Shown here piece after piece: positions 22,774 to 36,004 of a DNA stretch of 64,000 nucleotides. How positions within the stretch are numbered: the first letter of the stretch is position 1; each line of letters begins with the position of its first letter. Position numbers and translations under genes: made by a program. The notes under the pieces were generated by a model. The model was given only the letters and a program-made list of their open reading frames with translations, did not search any database and had not been told where the DNA came from. The DNA lies in assembly GCF_049243985.1 (NCBI RefSeq), contig NC_135384.1, forward strand, positions 16,426,501 to 16,490,500, written 5' to 3'. The DNA comes from Paroedura picta (taxonomy: Eukaryota; Chordata; Lepidosauria; Squamata; Gekkonidae).

Positions 22774-23192
22774 ATCTAGGAGATCCAGATTCTAATTCCC
22801 CACTCTGCCACGGAAGCTTGCTGGGTGTCTCTGGACCACTCAGCCTATTTTCGATCTCCATTGGCGAGACAATATAGTGAGTGAAATATAAATTGACTGT
22901 ATTTACATGTCTTGTGTTCTTTCTTCTTTCCTCCCCCCCCCCCGCCCCCAGTAGTGAGTGGGAGTCAAGAAAGTACTGTGGAGCCAGAGATTTGTATGGG
23001 AGCCTCCGCAAGAAGGTTGAGAAGGAAGCCCAAAGCAAATATCTAAATACTGGGCGAGTGGCAACAGGATTGCTCTGGAGAAGAAGCATTCGGGGCAGGC
23101 CCCACATTGAGCACCGGACCAGACGATCTGCTGTGAGTTGGTCTGAGGAGAGATACCCTTTCTATAAAATCGAGTTCTGAGTAACAGCAGCT

Positions 23193-23840
23193 ATGGGGGA
23201 GAAGTCTCACACATGCCCCTACTGCGGGAAAGGCTTCCGGCGCAGCTCCCACCTGACGCGGCACCTCGCCATCCACTCCGGGCTGCAGCGCCCCTTAGGT
23301 GGGAAGCGCCTCGGGCAGCAGGTCCCGGAGGAAGACCGCCCCTACAACTGCAACTATTGTGGGAAGTCCTTTGCCCGCAGCGCTCACCTGGCCCGGCACC
23401 AGGAGACCCATTCGGGGGAGAGGCCGTACAAGTGCACCTACTGCGGGAAGGCCTTTGGGCGCAACTCCCACCTGACGCGCCACCACAGCACGCACACCGG
23501 CGAGCGCCCATACGAGTGCGGGGTCTGCGGCAAAGCGTTCACCCGCAGCGCTCACGTCACCCGCCACCAGGGCACGCACACGGGGGAGAAGCCGTTCCGC
23601 TGCACCCGCTGTGGCAAACGGTTCACCCGCAGCGCTCACCTCCAGCGTCACCAGGGCATCCACAGTGGGGATAAACCCTTCTCCTGCGGCGACTGTGGGA
23701 AAGGGTTCACGCGCAACGCCCACCTCGAACGCCACTGTGCCACTCATTCGGGCGAGAAGCCCTTCAAATGTGCCAGCTGCGGGAAAGGTTTTGGGGCTGC
23801 CTCCCACCTTGTACGGCACCAGAGGACCCACAAGGTGTAG
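23193..23840 (+). CDS. Seven-finger C2H2 protein with near-uniform Arg-His-Arg fingers
   Basis: Predicted nuclear DNA-binding protein, 215 residues, probably the whole coding region in one exon: an in-frame stop stands 13 bases before the ATG, and G occurs at -3 and +4. Seven C2H2 fingers (first CPYCGKGFRRSSHLTRH, last CASCGKGFGAASHLVRH) are joined by TGEKP-type linkers, except for a long irregular linker between fingers 1 and 2 (LQRPLGGKRLGQQVPEEDRP). Fingers 1-6 all carry Arg at -1, His at +3 and Arg at +6 of the recognition helix; finger 7 has Ala at -1. By the usual finger code that favours GGG triplets. No KRAB, SCAN or BTB is seen in this exon. The exon is very G+C-rich. Ortholog not recognised; promoter may be the 20.0-20.4 kb island. 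Confidence 0.85.
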   Translation: MGEKSHTCPYCGKGFRRSSHLTRHLAIHSGLQRPLGGKRLGQQVPEEDRPYNCNYCGKSFARSAHLARHQETHSGERPYKCTYCGKAFGRNSHLTRHHSTHTGERPYECGVCGKAFTRSAHVTRHQGTHTGEKPFRCTRCGKRFTRSAHLQRHQGIHSGDKPFSCGDCGKGFTRNAHLERHCATHSGEKPFKCASCGKGFGAASHLVRHQRTHKV

Positions 23841-26134
23841 CTGGCTGGAAGTGCTCCCAGATCCATCCAAGCCTGGATTTTGAAACGGCCAATCTTGTAG
23901 CCTTGGATGGACTTTGGTCTTGATAATGGGTCTTTTCCACCTGTTTTCTCTGTTCCCAAACACCCAAGTCCTCAGCTGTTGTGATTTGAGGCAGAACCGA
24001 ACGTGTTTATATATGGCTTCCAAGAGTCAAGAAAAGATGATTTTAGATACTGGGCTTGCAACTGTTCAGAAAAGACAGGAATCAAATCAGCTTGGCTCCA
24101 TATTGCCCCATCCTTTTTTTCCTTCAGTGCCTCAGATGAAGGCCGCTTTATAATTCCAGGTTGTTGATATTTTTGTTGTTGTTAAGCCCAAACCACATAA
24201 CAAATGTGTAGAAACTGACTGCAAAAGCGACTAGAGACCACCAAGGATATGTAGTTACATTAACAGTCCCTGGACCTTTTCTGAGTTGGGATTAATCCTG
24301 TTTTTTCTCTTTTCCTGCTCCAGTCTTCCCCTTATGTTTCAGCTCCAGCCCTTGCAACTAAGTAAATATTGGTAATTGTACTGATCTGCCTACAGTGTCT
24401 AAGAGAACAGTACCAGAGCATAGGAGTGTTATGTGTGTCTCTGAGCATTTTAGCAAGAAAAAAGGCTACCTTATTTCTTGAGAGGCCAACTTTCAGAACT
24501 CACTCAGCCTCTGTCACAACTCTTCCAGGGCAAAACCTGCTTTACACTCCTGCTCTCTGGCCTTTAGCCTCAATAACAATCTTTGGACATATTGACCATT
24601 TTACAGGTGGGAAACTGAAGTGGAGATACTGATTTTTTTTTTTCCTGGTCAGCAGCTGTGTGATGCTGAACAGAAATATCAAGCCAGTCCTTCTGGAGCA
24701 TACAAGCTCTGGGATGGCGTATGACGTGTTTCATATCTCACACTTTCCCAGTGACTCTTATCTTGCTTTCTTATATCAGCGGCTGCTGTAGTTATACTGA
24801 TAATGCTTTACAGCATAACTCTGATATTGTCTAGGACAAGCAGAATTAGACTGCAGATTAGTTGATTTTGGGGGGAATTATTTTAAAAATAGTCTTTCCC
24901 CCCTGAATTTTGATATAGGGATGAGCTGAGGCAGATAAAACTGACAAACTACATTATCAACTGCGATCTCAGCGGCTTTCCTATGCAGAAAAAAGGATGG
25001 AGACGAGGGGGGGGGGAGAAATCACTGGCGTAAATGGACGAAAGCTGTAACGGGACATCCGGCTGCTGTGCATTGCACTGGCAGGGCAGAAGCAAGAGAC
25101 TACTAGCTGCAGTCCCCACGGCGTTCTTGTCACTTACCCATGCTCCCTGGGAAAGATATCTGTCTTGGCTTGTTCCAAGATCTTGTCACAGTAATCTGTC
25201 CCGGCAGCCCTGTTACTTGTGAGTGTAACTGATTGGAAGTGCGGGGAATGAGACCTTTTGCGAAGGGCCAGTGCCACAGAAGGGCTTGGTCTTGCATCAG
25301 GTTTCCTATGTAGGTCAGCTGCCGTGCCACTGACTGAATCACACGGCTTGGCCTCAGCACCATGCACACTTGGGTACGATACCTGTGATTTGGGCTCCCT
25401 GGAATTTGGGAGATCTAACCAAGAAACATCTCATCACTCTTGGGGGATGGCAGCCATGGCTGAACACTGACACCAGCTCACAAATCCTACATTGGTTACG
25501 CTGAATAGGAAGTACTTCAAAACAATTCTACCAGTTTAATGTTTTTTTCAACTAACCCGAAATACCTAACCCCAAAGGGAAACTCCAGTGAGATGCAGCC
25601 GGACGGTCTTCTACCAGTTTTTCCTTCCTTGGATGGACTTCTGCAAAATGGAGGACCCTATCTTCTCTGCATCCAAATCTTTCCTTGGTGAGAAGAACTA
25701 AAATCATAGCCTGGGGGAAAGAATGCCAAGAGTGACTAATCAAACCGTGCTTGTTTCATGGTCCTGCATAACCATGTGTTTTCTTTCCCTGTGTGATTGT
25801 TTATATGCCAGCAAAGAGACAGCAGCAATATGAGTTTGCCTCTTAAGAATTGAAAACCACACTAAGACTGCCATTTTTCTCTCTCTACGGTTGCTAGAAC
25901 AATGAGGAAATGCTGAGAGTGTGATTCCTAATCCTGTCTGTGCAGTATTCTTTGTAGTAAAGACTGTCATTATTGGCTTGCTTTCTTTTAGCATTTCCAG
26001 AACTCAAGAACTGCCAGCACCATGCTTGGATATTCATCTTGATCCTATATGGCTTGTCACCACCATAGGATCGTTGGGCGTCATTTTCTTCAAAGTCAGA
26101 CTTTTAACTATCTTAATGAAGATTCCCCTGGGTA
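23841..26134. other. Possible 3' UTR of the seven-finger gene, then unassigned
   Basis: No further exon or strong repeat is recognised. I could not place a confident AATAAA for the upstream gene. Confidence 0.35.
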
Positions 26135-26395
26135 CTCTGCCACACTAAGGGTTGCAGCCAGGTGACTTTTTCACTCAATCTCACCTAATTCTCCTCTTCA
26201 TTACAGCCTCTGTCCCATGTGGCTTTTGTTCAGGCAGGTCCCATGATCCCCAGCATAGCCTTTATGGTGGTCAAAAGATACCCCACTTCCTTGTTTCAAG
26301 AGTAGATAATGCTAAGTCTTGGTCATATGACAGTTCTTCTTGACTGTTGGGGGGGGGATCAGTCTCACCAGTAGGAAAAGGGTCAGCACAATCTG
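26135..26395. repeat. Unnamed interspersed repeat (GGGTTG...CCAGC family)
   Basis: Shares TCTCCTCTTCATTACAGCC, CCATGTGGCTTTTGTTCAGG, GTCCCATGATCCCCAGCATA and AGCCTTTATGGTGGTCA with copies at 31632-31705, 49447-49615, 49970-50160 and 58440-58605. Confidence 0.6.
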
Positions 26396-28413
26396 GTGCC
26401 ATATGTGGTCTTCATCCACAGTAGGGGTCTGACCACTGATATCTAACCCTTCCTTTGATGGAAACACCTGGCAGCAGTAGAGGAAACAAAGCCCAAGAGA
26501 CCCATGCTTTCCTGTCTCTTCCAGGTAACCACGTGAGTCTTCTTCTAAGAGGTAAATTGCATCCAGTGATGGAGCTATGATAGGGGCTTGGAGAAAAGGA
26601 AGCTGCAAAAGGTGAAAAAGGAGAGCGAGGGAGCAGGAGGGAAGAAGGAGCAATTATGGGGGCCCACAGATACACTGTGCTCAAAGGTTCAAACTATCTG
26701 CTGTTGTCCCTGAATCTCACAGTTGTGCTGTATGAAGCATGAAGATGGTGAATGGCTCTGTCTTGGAGCAAAAAGGCAGCATTTCGATTCTGTTCCCCAC
26801 ACATATAAGATATTAAATAACTTTTAAAAACACTTTTATAGTGTATATATTAAAGAGATTTTGTGAGGGTGGAATTTACCAGACGTACGAGACCTAGCTA
26901 GAGTCTACCAGTCTAAACCTTCAATCTTTCAGCGTCACCTTGATTCTGGATCAACGGGGCCACAACCCTCAACACTTTTTTGAACAGCTATGTTTTTTTT
27001 CTCTTGCTAAGCTGCTGATACCAATCAGAAAAGTGTCATAGAGTGCACAAACATGTTTCAGCGACTTACTTGGCCAATAGTTTGTTACTACTTTCCATTG
27101 TCAAATGTGGGCACACAAATGCAAAAATGAGGGATGGTAGACTCCCAAAATGCATTAAAAGTGCACAAAACTGTAGAAAACAGTTGCTGAATGTTCCTGA
27201 AGTGAGATCAAAATGGTGTTGCATCTGTCATCCTGAAGTCACAAAGCTGCCGCCATTTTGAAATATTTTTGGGTTTTGAAGAGCATTCCGGCATAAACTA
27301 CTGTAGAAAGGGGCAGTCAGCTGAGGTCTGAAGATGAAATCTAGTAGAATCATCAATCTTTAATTAATGTTTAATTGGCACTTCCAGTTAAAGATAATTT
27401 TCTCTTAAATCTTGTCTTTGCTGCAAGAACCACGTGTAGAAATAGGACTCAAAACTAATGTAACGTCTCTCTTCTAGTGAAACTAGGGATGTGATCCAAA
27501 GAAAGGTCTGCCAAAGGCCTACTGATATCAGTTTAATGTGATGATTTCTGACAATAGTAGTCACCACAAAATCATTTCTTCCCCCGTCATTTGTCCATGC
27601 TCTAATGTTCACTGGACTGTATCTATGATATAAATTCATTCTGCTTGTGAACTTTGCTCTTACAAGAAATGTGTGATGTCAACTGTGGTTTAAAAAAACC
27701 CCAAAACCGTTTTCAGAGGCTATATGTACTATATGGTCGGTAACGTTTCATCGTGGGAAAGTGATATATCATTGCTGGTAGTATATAATTTTTTCCCTTT
27801 CCAGTCATGGCCTCTGCTCAAGGTGGTTGTGTAAGTCCCCACAGTGCCTGTGTCTGAAAGGGGAAAGCTGAATGTGAATTCCCAGCATCCTCCCCAACCT
27901 CTTGGCAAGGGGCATGCGTGTGCTAGTTTTTGTTAATTTGTATTTAGTAGGTCAGGGTGATTACTAATGCACATTTCTTCCATGTTTTTCTTATTTTTTC
28001 CCCTTAGCAGTTTACAGATATATGCAGATCCACTAGAAACAAAGTAACTAAAATATATAATGCTTACAACAGCGGGGAGAGCTAGACAACTTGCTCCCAC
28101 AAATTCTGCCTCAAAACAAAAATCACACAAGCAATGGTGTGATAACAAACTAAAACTCATGTCGCTTTTATTTTATGTGAATTCCCTTTGAGGGAGAATT
28201 TTATGTGATAATCCGACAAGAAGTTGCCATGAGGGTTTCTCCCTCTTCCCTCCATTCTTCTGTGGTTTCATGTAAAAGTTCCTTAATTTCCCTTTCAAAG
28301 TTAGGAGTTTCCCTCCTTTGAACAGCCTATAGTTAAAAACCAACGTAGTGGCACCAACACCAGAGTATTACCACATGGGAAGGGAAGGGAAATGTGAAAA
28401 TTGAATTGGATGA
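26396..28413. other. No gene seen
   Basis: Mixed A+T-rich sequence without a recognisable exon, RNA gene or repeat. Confidence 0.35.
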
Positions 28414-28670
28414 TGATAGAAGTGCAGCCTTCTAATCTAGCGAGGCAGGTTCGATTCCGCAGTCCTCCACATGCAACCAGCATGTTTGTCTTGGGCTCGC
28501 CACGGCACTGATAAAGCTGTTCTGACCAAGCAGTGATATCAGGGCTGTCTCAGCCTCACCTCCCTCACAGGGTGTCTGTTGTGGGGAGAGGAAAGGGAAG
28601 GCGACTGGAAGCCTCTTTGAGCCTCCTTCGGGTACAGAAATGCGACATATAAGAACCAACTCTTCTTCTT
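28414..28670 (+). repeat. tRNA-headed SINE
   Basis: B box GGTTCGATTCC near 28448, body CACTGATAAAGCTGTTCTGA, and tail ACCAACTCTTCTTCTT. The A box is degraded. Confidence 0.8.
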
Positions 28671-29753
28671 GTTTTGAAATTTGCTACAAAGCTAATTTGC
28701 ATCTTAATGCATCTCTATACAGTAAGAATTTCTATTCCCAAAATGCCAATTTCAAAAGCAAGAGGACTTAGTGTTGTAAGAGTTCCTGATTTACTCTTCA
28801 GCCCTCACCTAATTCTTTTTGCAATGGAGACCCCTGCCATGGAAGGTTAGCCAGCTGTTCGTTTAACTATCTTATAATCAGAGTCACACAGAGCTAGATG
28901 AAACCACCGCCTAGATTACTCTTGGTGGGCCACCATGTGGAACAGGATGCTGGGCTAGATGGCTCACTGGTCTGTAACTTTCGTTCTTATGACCCACCCA
29001 AGTATTCTCTTGCAGCAACCTGTTGCTTAATACCAGGAAAGCTGGTACGATATCAAGGGAGAGCCACTAGTCCCCAAAATCATAGCTGTGCTTCTTGAGA
29101 GCATCCTTTGCTTGTGGCGGTCCATTTCACAGTTGGCCCGCCAAGCAATGCAGCGTCTTGCTTCAACAAATGATGCTTTTCTTCCTTACTTTCTGGAAAG
29201 AAACACATATCGGAAGTGTGGAAACTACAGTTGTGAAGGGCAAAGGGGCCTAAAATCCAGGCTGCTGATCTTCGCTAAAGCTTCTTGTCTGGGGTATGTT
29301 TAATTCTTCAAGTTCTGGCTTGAATAAATACTACAGAATTGTATTTAATTCAGTGAAATGTGGAGCCTTCCTCCATTACAAGGAGCTTTCTTGTGTCAGA
29401 AGAGCTTCTTTGGCCACATTTAGCTGAGTGGAGTGACAGGATCCAAGCTATTGCATCATTAGTTCTCATTTGTAAATGCTTGTATTTGCTTGGTGCCGAG
29501 AGTAGCTAAGTTTCTTCAATTCCTCCTGCTCAGTAACTAGTTCACCTATAGTGTTTTTTTTACCATGGCTCAGCTTGGTGTTTTGTTTTCCCCTGAACTA
29601 TTGTCTTTGGCTTTCTTCCAGAGGAGGGTGGCAAGTTGACTTTACTTTGCTTGTGTATTTGTCTGGGGTGGGGATAGGCTGGGGTTTACTTGGAGTTGTT
29701 TGTTTGGACTGTGTGTTTTCTATAGTTTTTAAAAATTATTGCCAATGGGTATG
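28671..29753. other. Unassigned; small LINE-tail fragment
   Basis: 28905-28985 (GGAACAGGATGCTGGGCTAG and following) resembles the 3' end of the LINE family seen at 30405-30895. The rest is unidentified. Confidence 0.35.
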
Positions 29754-29761
29754 CCCTAAAT

Positions 29762-30047
29762 CAGTGGTTCTCAACCTGGGGGTCAGGACCCCTTTGTGGA
29801 TCGAACGACCCTTCCACAGTCTTGTGGGTTAGATAGAGTGTCTGTCTGGAGCAGTGGAAAAGAGCGAGATCGGCATGGTGGGACAAGAGGCAGAACTGAA
29901 CTGAGAAACCCTGAGGAAAAAAACCAATTTATATACAATCACGAACAATGGATTTTCACACCATTGGTCTGTTTCAGTTTAATTTCTGTGAAAGAACACT
30001 TGCATAGTTTTATGGTTGGGGGGTCACCACAAGGTTGAGAACCACTG
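29762..30047. mobile_element. SPIN-like non-autonomous hAT element
   Basis: Ends CAGTGGTTCTCAACCTGGGG and AAGGTTGAGAACCACTG are inverted, followed inside by GGACCCCTTTGTGGATCGAA and CGACCCTTCCACAG as in SPIN. CCCTAAAT is duplicated exactly at 29754-29761 and 30048-30055, centred on TA. 286 bp, no coding capacity. Confidence 0.88.
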
Positions 30048-30404
30048 CCCTAAATGAACAGGCACAAATGCTGTGGCAGAAATGGCATTGCCAAATTCTA
30101 GCATGCATTCCTGTTCTTCTGAAAGGCTTATCCCTGTCTATTTCCCCTGGTAATTGCCCTTGATATCTGACTCTATTTTCCTACTGTACTAACAGTGTCT
30201 ATCTCTGCTCTGTATGAAATAAACACTTTTGTTTGGTTTGGTTTTCCTCAGATGTCTTTTTTTGTAACGTGATCAGTCCTAATCAACCAAGGCCCTCTTC
30301 ACAAGTGCAGTCCTTTGGAAGAACAACAGCTGGGGAGGGGGGGTCATCATAGAGTTTTATAAAATTATGCACAGGGTAGAGAGAGTGAAAATTTTCCTCC
30401 CTCT

Positions 30405-30895
30405 CCCAAAATACTAGAACTTGGGGGCACCAAGCAATTTAATTGGTAGCAGATTCAAGACAAGAAAATTTCTTCACTCAGGAGTGATTAAAATGTGGAA
30501 TTTGCTGCCAGAGAATGCAGGGATGGCCACTACAAGGATAATAAAATCAGAGTCCAGTAGCACCTTTAAGACCAAAGGTGCTACTAGACTCTGATTTTAT
30601 TGTGCTACTTCAGACCAACATGGCTATCCATTTGAATCTATCCTATTGCAAGGATAGTTGGCTTTAAAGGGGAATTTGATGCATGGAAAAGGCTGCAGTG
30701 GTTATTAGCCATGGTGCCAAAAGGGAACCTCAACATTCGGAGGCAGTAAACTTATACCAGTGCCATGAGGCAAAACTGAGAGGGCCTTGGCCCCTGTGAC
30801 CCTGGCCCTCCAAAGTAACTGGTTGGTCACTGAGTGAGAAAAAATACTGGACTAGGTGGATTACGGGCCTAAACCAGCAGGACTGTTCTTATGTT
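30405..30895 (+). mobile_element. LINE 3' region (CR1/L2-like), interrupted
   Basis: GATTCAAGACAAGAAAATTT, AATGTGGAATTTGCTGCCAG and CAGGACTGTTCTTATGTTCT are the classic 3' segment of this LINE type. 30541-30650 is an inserted copy of the GTCTTAAAGGTGC family, itself palindromic. Confidence 0.65.
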
Positions 30896-31026
30896 CTGTC
30901 CTTATGCTCACATACTAGGTAATTAGGAAGCCACAATGAAAGAAGTCATATAAACAGACCAAACATGAGGGCTTTATGCTAATTTTTTATTAAGATCTCT
31001 GATGCGGTTAGAGGGTTTTTCTAGAA

Positions 31027-31095
31027 TGGGCTGGCAGGGGCTCATGGGAATTGTAGTCCATGGAGATCTGGAGGGCCGCAGGTTGACTACCCCTG
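31027..31095. mobile_element. Half hAT-type MITE with perfect 8-bp flanking repeats
   Basis: Only the right arm is present (CTGGCAGGGGCTCATGGG ... GGTTGACTACCCCTG), yet TTCTAGAA stands directly at both sides (31019-31026 and 31096-31103). Confidence 0.8.
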
Positions 31096-31631
31096 TTCTA
31101 GAACTTGGGAGACGGTATTCTGTCTTGAAAATTGCCAGGTAACCTTGGTCTAATTACAGTTTCTGCCTGATCTACCTCACAGGGATAAAATGGGAAGGAA
31201 GGCGTGTAGACTTAACTCCGTGGAGAAAAGGCCAAAACAACAGCAAAACCAAATAGGGCTCATTCATTACATTAGCTTTGGATCCACTTAAAGAACCAAT
31301 GTGGGCCCCAAAATGACCCTTTTGCTGCCCTCCCAAATGTCTCCCATTTACATTCCATCAGGATTGATGCAGTCTCCAGAGGTTATTGTATTCTTTGAAG
31401 AAATACATACTAATGAAAGATTGATAGTGTGGTGGTTGTGTGGGACCTGGGATAACCAAGTCACAGCTCTGTGGAGGAAGTTTGCAGGATCATCTTGGTT
31501 CATCACAATCTCTGAGTTTAACCCATCCCCAGAGGGGGGGGCGGTGAGGGGAGTGCAGTATAATAAACTACTTGGGAGTGCCTAGGAAGATTTTTTTTTT
31601 AATTCATATGCACTATGGATTCAAATTGCAA

Positions 31632-31815
31632 ACTGGGTTGGGTCCAGCTGGCTTTTCACACTGTCTCATCCAGTCCTTGTCCTATATGACTTTTGTACAT
31701 ACAAATCCAACCTAAGAGGACTTAAGGCTGACGAAGAGTGCTTGCACTCGGAAGCTCACGCCTTGAATAAATCTTCGTTGGTCTGAAAGGTGCCCCTGGA
31801 CTCGGATTCTATTGT
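31632..31815. repeat. Two short interspersed-repeat fragments
   Basis: 31632-31705 belongs to the GGGTTGGGTCCAGCTGGC family. 31726-31815 is the GTCTTAAAGGTGC family (TGCTTGCACTCGGAAGCTCA). Confidence 0.65.
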
Positions 31816-31879
31816 CCCTGCTAGGAACTGTTAGGAAAGCCACAGGCTGGAGGCCTCCCAGAATCCCAGCCCACCCCTG

Positions 31880-32700
31880 GAGAAGAGGGCTGCTTTGGAG
31901 GGTGGCCTCTCTGGCTTCGTGCCCCTCCACGGCCAGGGCAGAGGCGCCAAGCCCGGCCAGGCCCAATGATGCGTGGTGCTCCCCGGGCGCCCGACACGCT
32001 GGGGGCCTCCAGTTCCCGAGGCTCAGGCGTCGCCCGCTTTTTCCCGGGCCTGCTTGGCCTTCGTGCCCAGCGCCAGGGGCCGGGGCCGCCTTCGCAGCGC
32101 CCCGCTAAGGGCGCCTTAGGCCCGGCCAGGAGCGCGATGCCGCTAGAGGGCCCCGGCTGCCGGCTGGAGGAGGAGGAGGAGGAGGAGGAGGCGGGGGGGG
32201 GGGGAAGGCCGGGCCGGTCCCCCGAGCGCAGCTCCCCCCTGCCTCTTTCCCCGCCGCCGCCGCCGCCGCCGCTGACGATTTTGGGGGCTGAACTTCCCGG
32301 GTCAGGCTGGCGGAGGCCGCTCGTCGCCGTGGCTGCTGCTGCTGCTGCTGACGGCCTGCCTCTGGAGCGCCCCAGCCGCGGCCTCGCGGGTTGGTGTTTT
32401 GTTCGGGAAGCGAGTGCGAATCGCGCGCGCGGCGTCGCAGGGAGCCGGCCCGAGGAGCCGGAGGCTGCAGCAGGTAACTGTGGCCGGGCGGGCGGGCGTG
32501 TCGGGCAGCGGGCAAAGTCCGCCGAAGCAGAGCCGGACAACTTCCGCGCCGGCCCCGATCCGGAGAGCGACGCGTGGCGAGGAGGCGGCCGAGGCCTTTT
32601 CCTCTCCCCCCCCCCCCCGCCCCGGTTGTGGGTCATCTGCTGCGTCCGGGGTCGTGGAGCAAAACCGGTCGTAGTAGGGCTGGGCTGGGCTGGGCTGGGG
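31880..32700 (+). promoter_or_regulatory. CpG island, promoter of the KRAB zinc-finger gene
   Basis: Dense CpG and G+C, with GAG and CTG trinucleotide runs (about 32170 and 32330) and a GGGCT repeat at the right edge. A good plus-strand donor (GCAGCAG|GTAACT) lies at 32474. The phase of the next exon does not match an obvious coding exon here, so exon 1 may be non-coding or the coding start may be elsewhere. Confidence 0.7.
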
Positions 32701-32970
32701 GTGGCGAGAAAGGAGACCCCCATTTCCCCGGAAGAGCTCCCGCGCTTCTCTTGAAAGCAGCGTTCCAGGCAGAAATCCAGCGGGCGACGCTTCCTCTCTC
32801 TTGCCAGGAAAAGCCTCACCTGTTGAATTTCTACAGCCGTTAACCCCCCCCCCCCCAGCAAGGCTTGCCAGGGCGGGGAGAAGGGCTAGAGGTCAGGGGC
32901 CTTTTGAGTTTAGACGAGTTTAGGCCACATTGCAAGGGGAAAGAGCCAGGCTGCAGGCCAGGATACAGGC

Positions 32971-33155
32971 AGGGATGCCAGCCTCCAGGTGAGAGATGAG
33001 GACCCCCCAGAATTACAGCTCCTCCAGCTCCTCTGGAGAAAATAGATGCTTTGGAGGGGGGGGGGAACTCTGGCATTGTATTCCACTGAGGCCCCTGGCC
33101 TCCCCAGGCAACACCCCCAAATCTCCAGGAGTCTCCCAACCTGGCAACCCTACCT
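32971..33155. repeat. GGTTGCCA-family repeat
   Basis: GGGATGCCAGCCTCCAGGTG to CCAACCTGGCAACCCTACC; contains CTCTGGAGAAAATAGATGCT. Confidence 0.75.
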
Positions 33156-33236
33156 GTCATCCCCCACCAGTGGCCAGGGGAGACCTGGCAACCGGAATAG
33201 TGTTGAAATTTGAGCAGAGGGCACTTATTTTTTCAG

Positions 33237-33358
33237 GGTCTTTCTGCAGAAGTGGCTGATGTATTTTGCTGAGATACAGTGGGCCCTTCTGGACCCATGC
33301 CAGAGACCTGTCTACAGGGACATTGTACAGGACAATTATGGGACCCTGCTCTCGCTAG
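33237..33358 (+). CDS. KRAB A-box exon of the KRAB zinc-finger gene
   Basis: KRAB domains recruit TRIM28. The exon is 122 bp between TTTTTTCAG and a GTAAGG donor, and translates to a KRAB A box: YFAEIQWALLDPCQRPVYRD followed by IVQDNYGTLLSLG. The second half is a strong match, with the co-repressor-contact region mostly kept. The first residues, VFLQKWLMYF, should read roughly VTFEEVAVYF; the DNA instead holds GAAGTGGCT in the next frame, as if two small compensating indels had occurred. The exon leaves one base over (phase 1), which fits the zinc-finger exon at 34807. The exon upstream is not identified. Confidence 0.8.
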
Positions 33359-34199
33359 GTAAGGAATTTTCATTTTATTTATTCCTTTTCTTGATTTCCC
33401 CCCCTCCCTAAAAGTAGTCAGTTATTGCTGTATAGAGACCCAAGAGAGTTACAAAATTAGCATACTGATAACAGCCAGCTATTTCTGCTGGTTTGTGGAT
33501 GTGTGGGCTTTTGGGTCCCACAGAATTCTTCATTGGGTAGAAACACTCCTGTATAACCGAGAAGCCCACATCCTCTTTTGCCAGCAAAACTGTCTCCAAT
33601 AAGATGTATCAGGACACCTATTTATCACCAACTCTGCAGAGACTTAAACGTTAGGGTTATACTATTTTGAGATGTAGTGGGGAAAGATGAAGAGACAGGG
33701 AGCAAATCTCCCGACCCCAAGTATGCAGTGATTGTAACGTCTCAGAGAGTTTGCAACATTTGGAGGTTGTGTTCCAGTGGAACAGCTCTGGCAGAATTCT
33801 CACAGAATTCTGTGATTAACCACAGAATGTCAAGAAGGATCAGCTAGGCTGTTGGCCTTTGAGGCCACTACTCCCTGGTCTGACTCATGGCCATTGGTAT
33901 TGCTTGCAGGGCTGGCCTTCCTAGTTCATAGGGAAACATTGTTTTTGGAGTGGTGCCATTAGCAAGCAGACTTTCTTTCTGTGTATTTATTTACTTAGAT
34001 TCATATTTATAAACCACCACTCCTGGACCCAGCTGCCTCATGGCGGTTTGCATTTAAAATTAAACCTCACGTAAAACTATACAAGTCCAAGACAACCCAA
34101 GACAGCACCAAAACCTCAGTCTGCAGAATTTCCGACCTCTCTCCCACCCCCCACCCCCGTCCCCCATTTGCAACAGCTGTCATCCCCCCAGGGGAGGGC
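33359..34199. other. Intron of the KRAB zinc-finger gene
   Basis: Sequence between the KRAB exon and the LINE fragment. A second KRAB (B-box) exon was looked for and not found. Confidence 0.5.
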
Positions 34200-35696
<1,497 letters not shown>

Positions 35697-36004
35697 GGTT
35701 GGACCCCAAAACCCACCCACTGATTCCCGTCAAAGAATTCCCATTTCACCGTTGAAAGCAAGCCAACAGAGAGGGAGGAACTGATTACATTTTTAAAAAA
35801 TATCCAGAATTCAGCAACCAGATTTTATAATAATACTATTTTTTAAAAAAAGACTTATTCAGATGGTTATACACTGCCTTAATCTGCATGCTTTGTTGTA
35901 GGTCAGCTGCGGGAAAGGTGGAACTGTTGTCAGACTCTCTTTTTGTTAGCAGCAGAAACTCCAAAAAACGGGGGGGATCAGCAGATATGTGGTGGTACTG
36001 GAAA

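Noticed and set aside
31821-32861. Minus- and plus-strand open frames over 250 residues in the KRAB gene island
   Set aside because: Composition-driven, no domain, and phases do not fit the KRAB exon.
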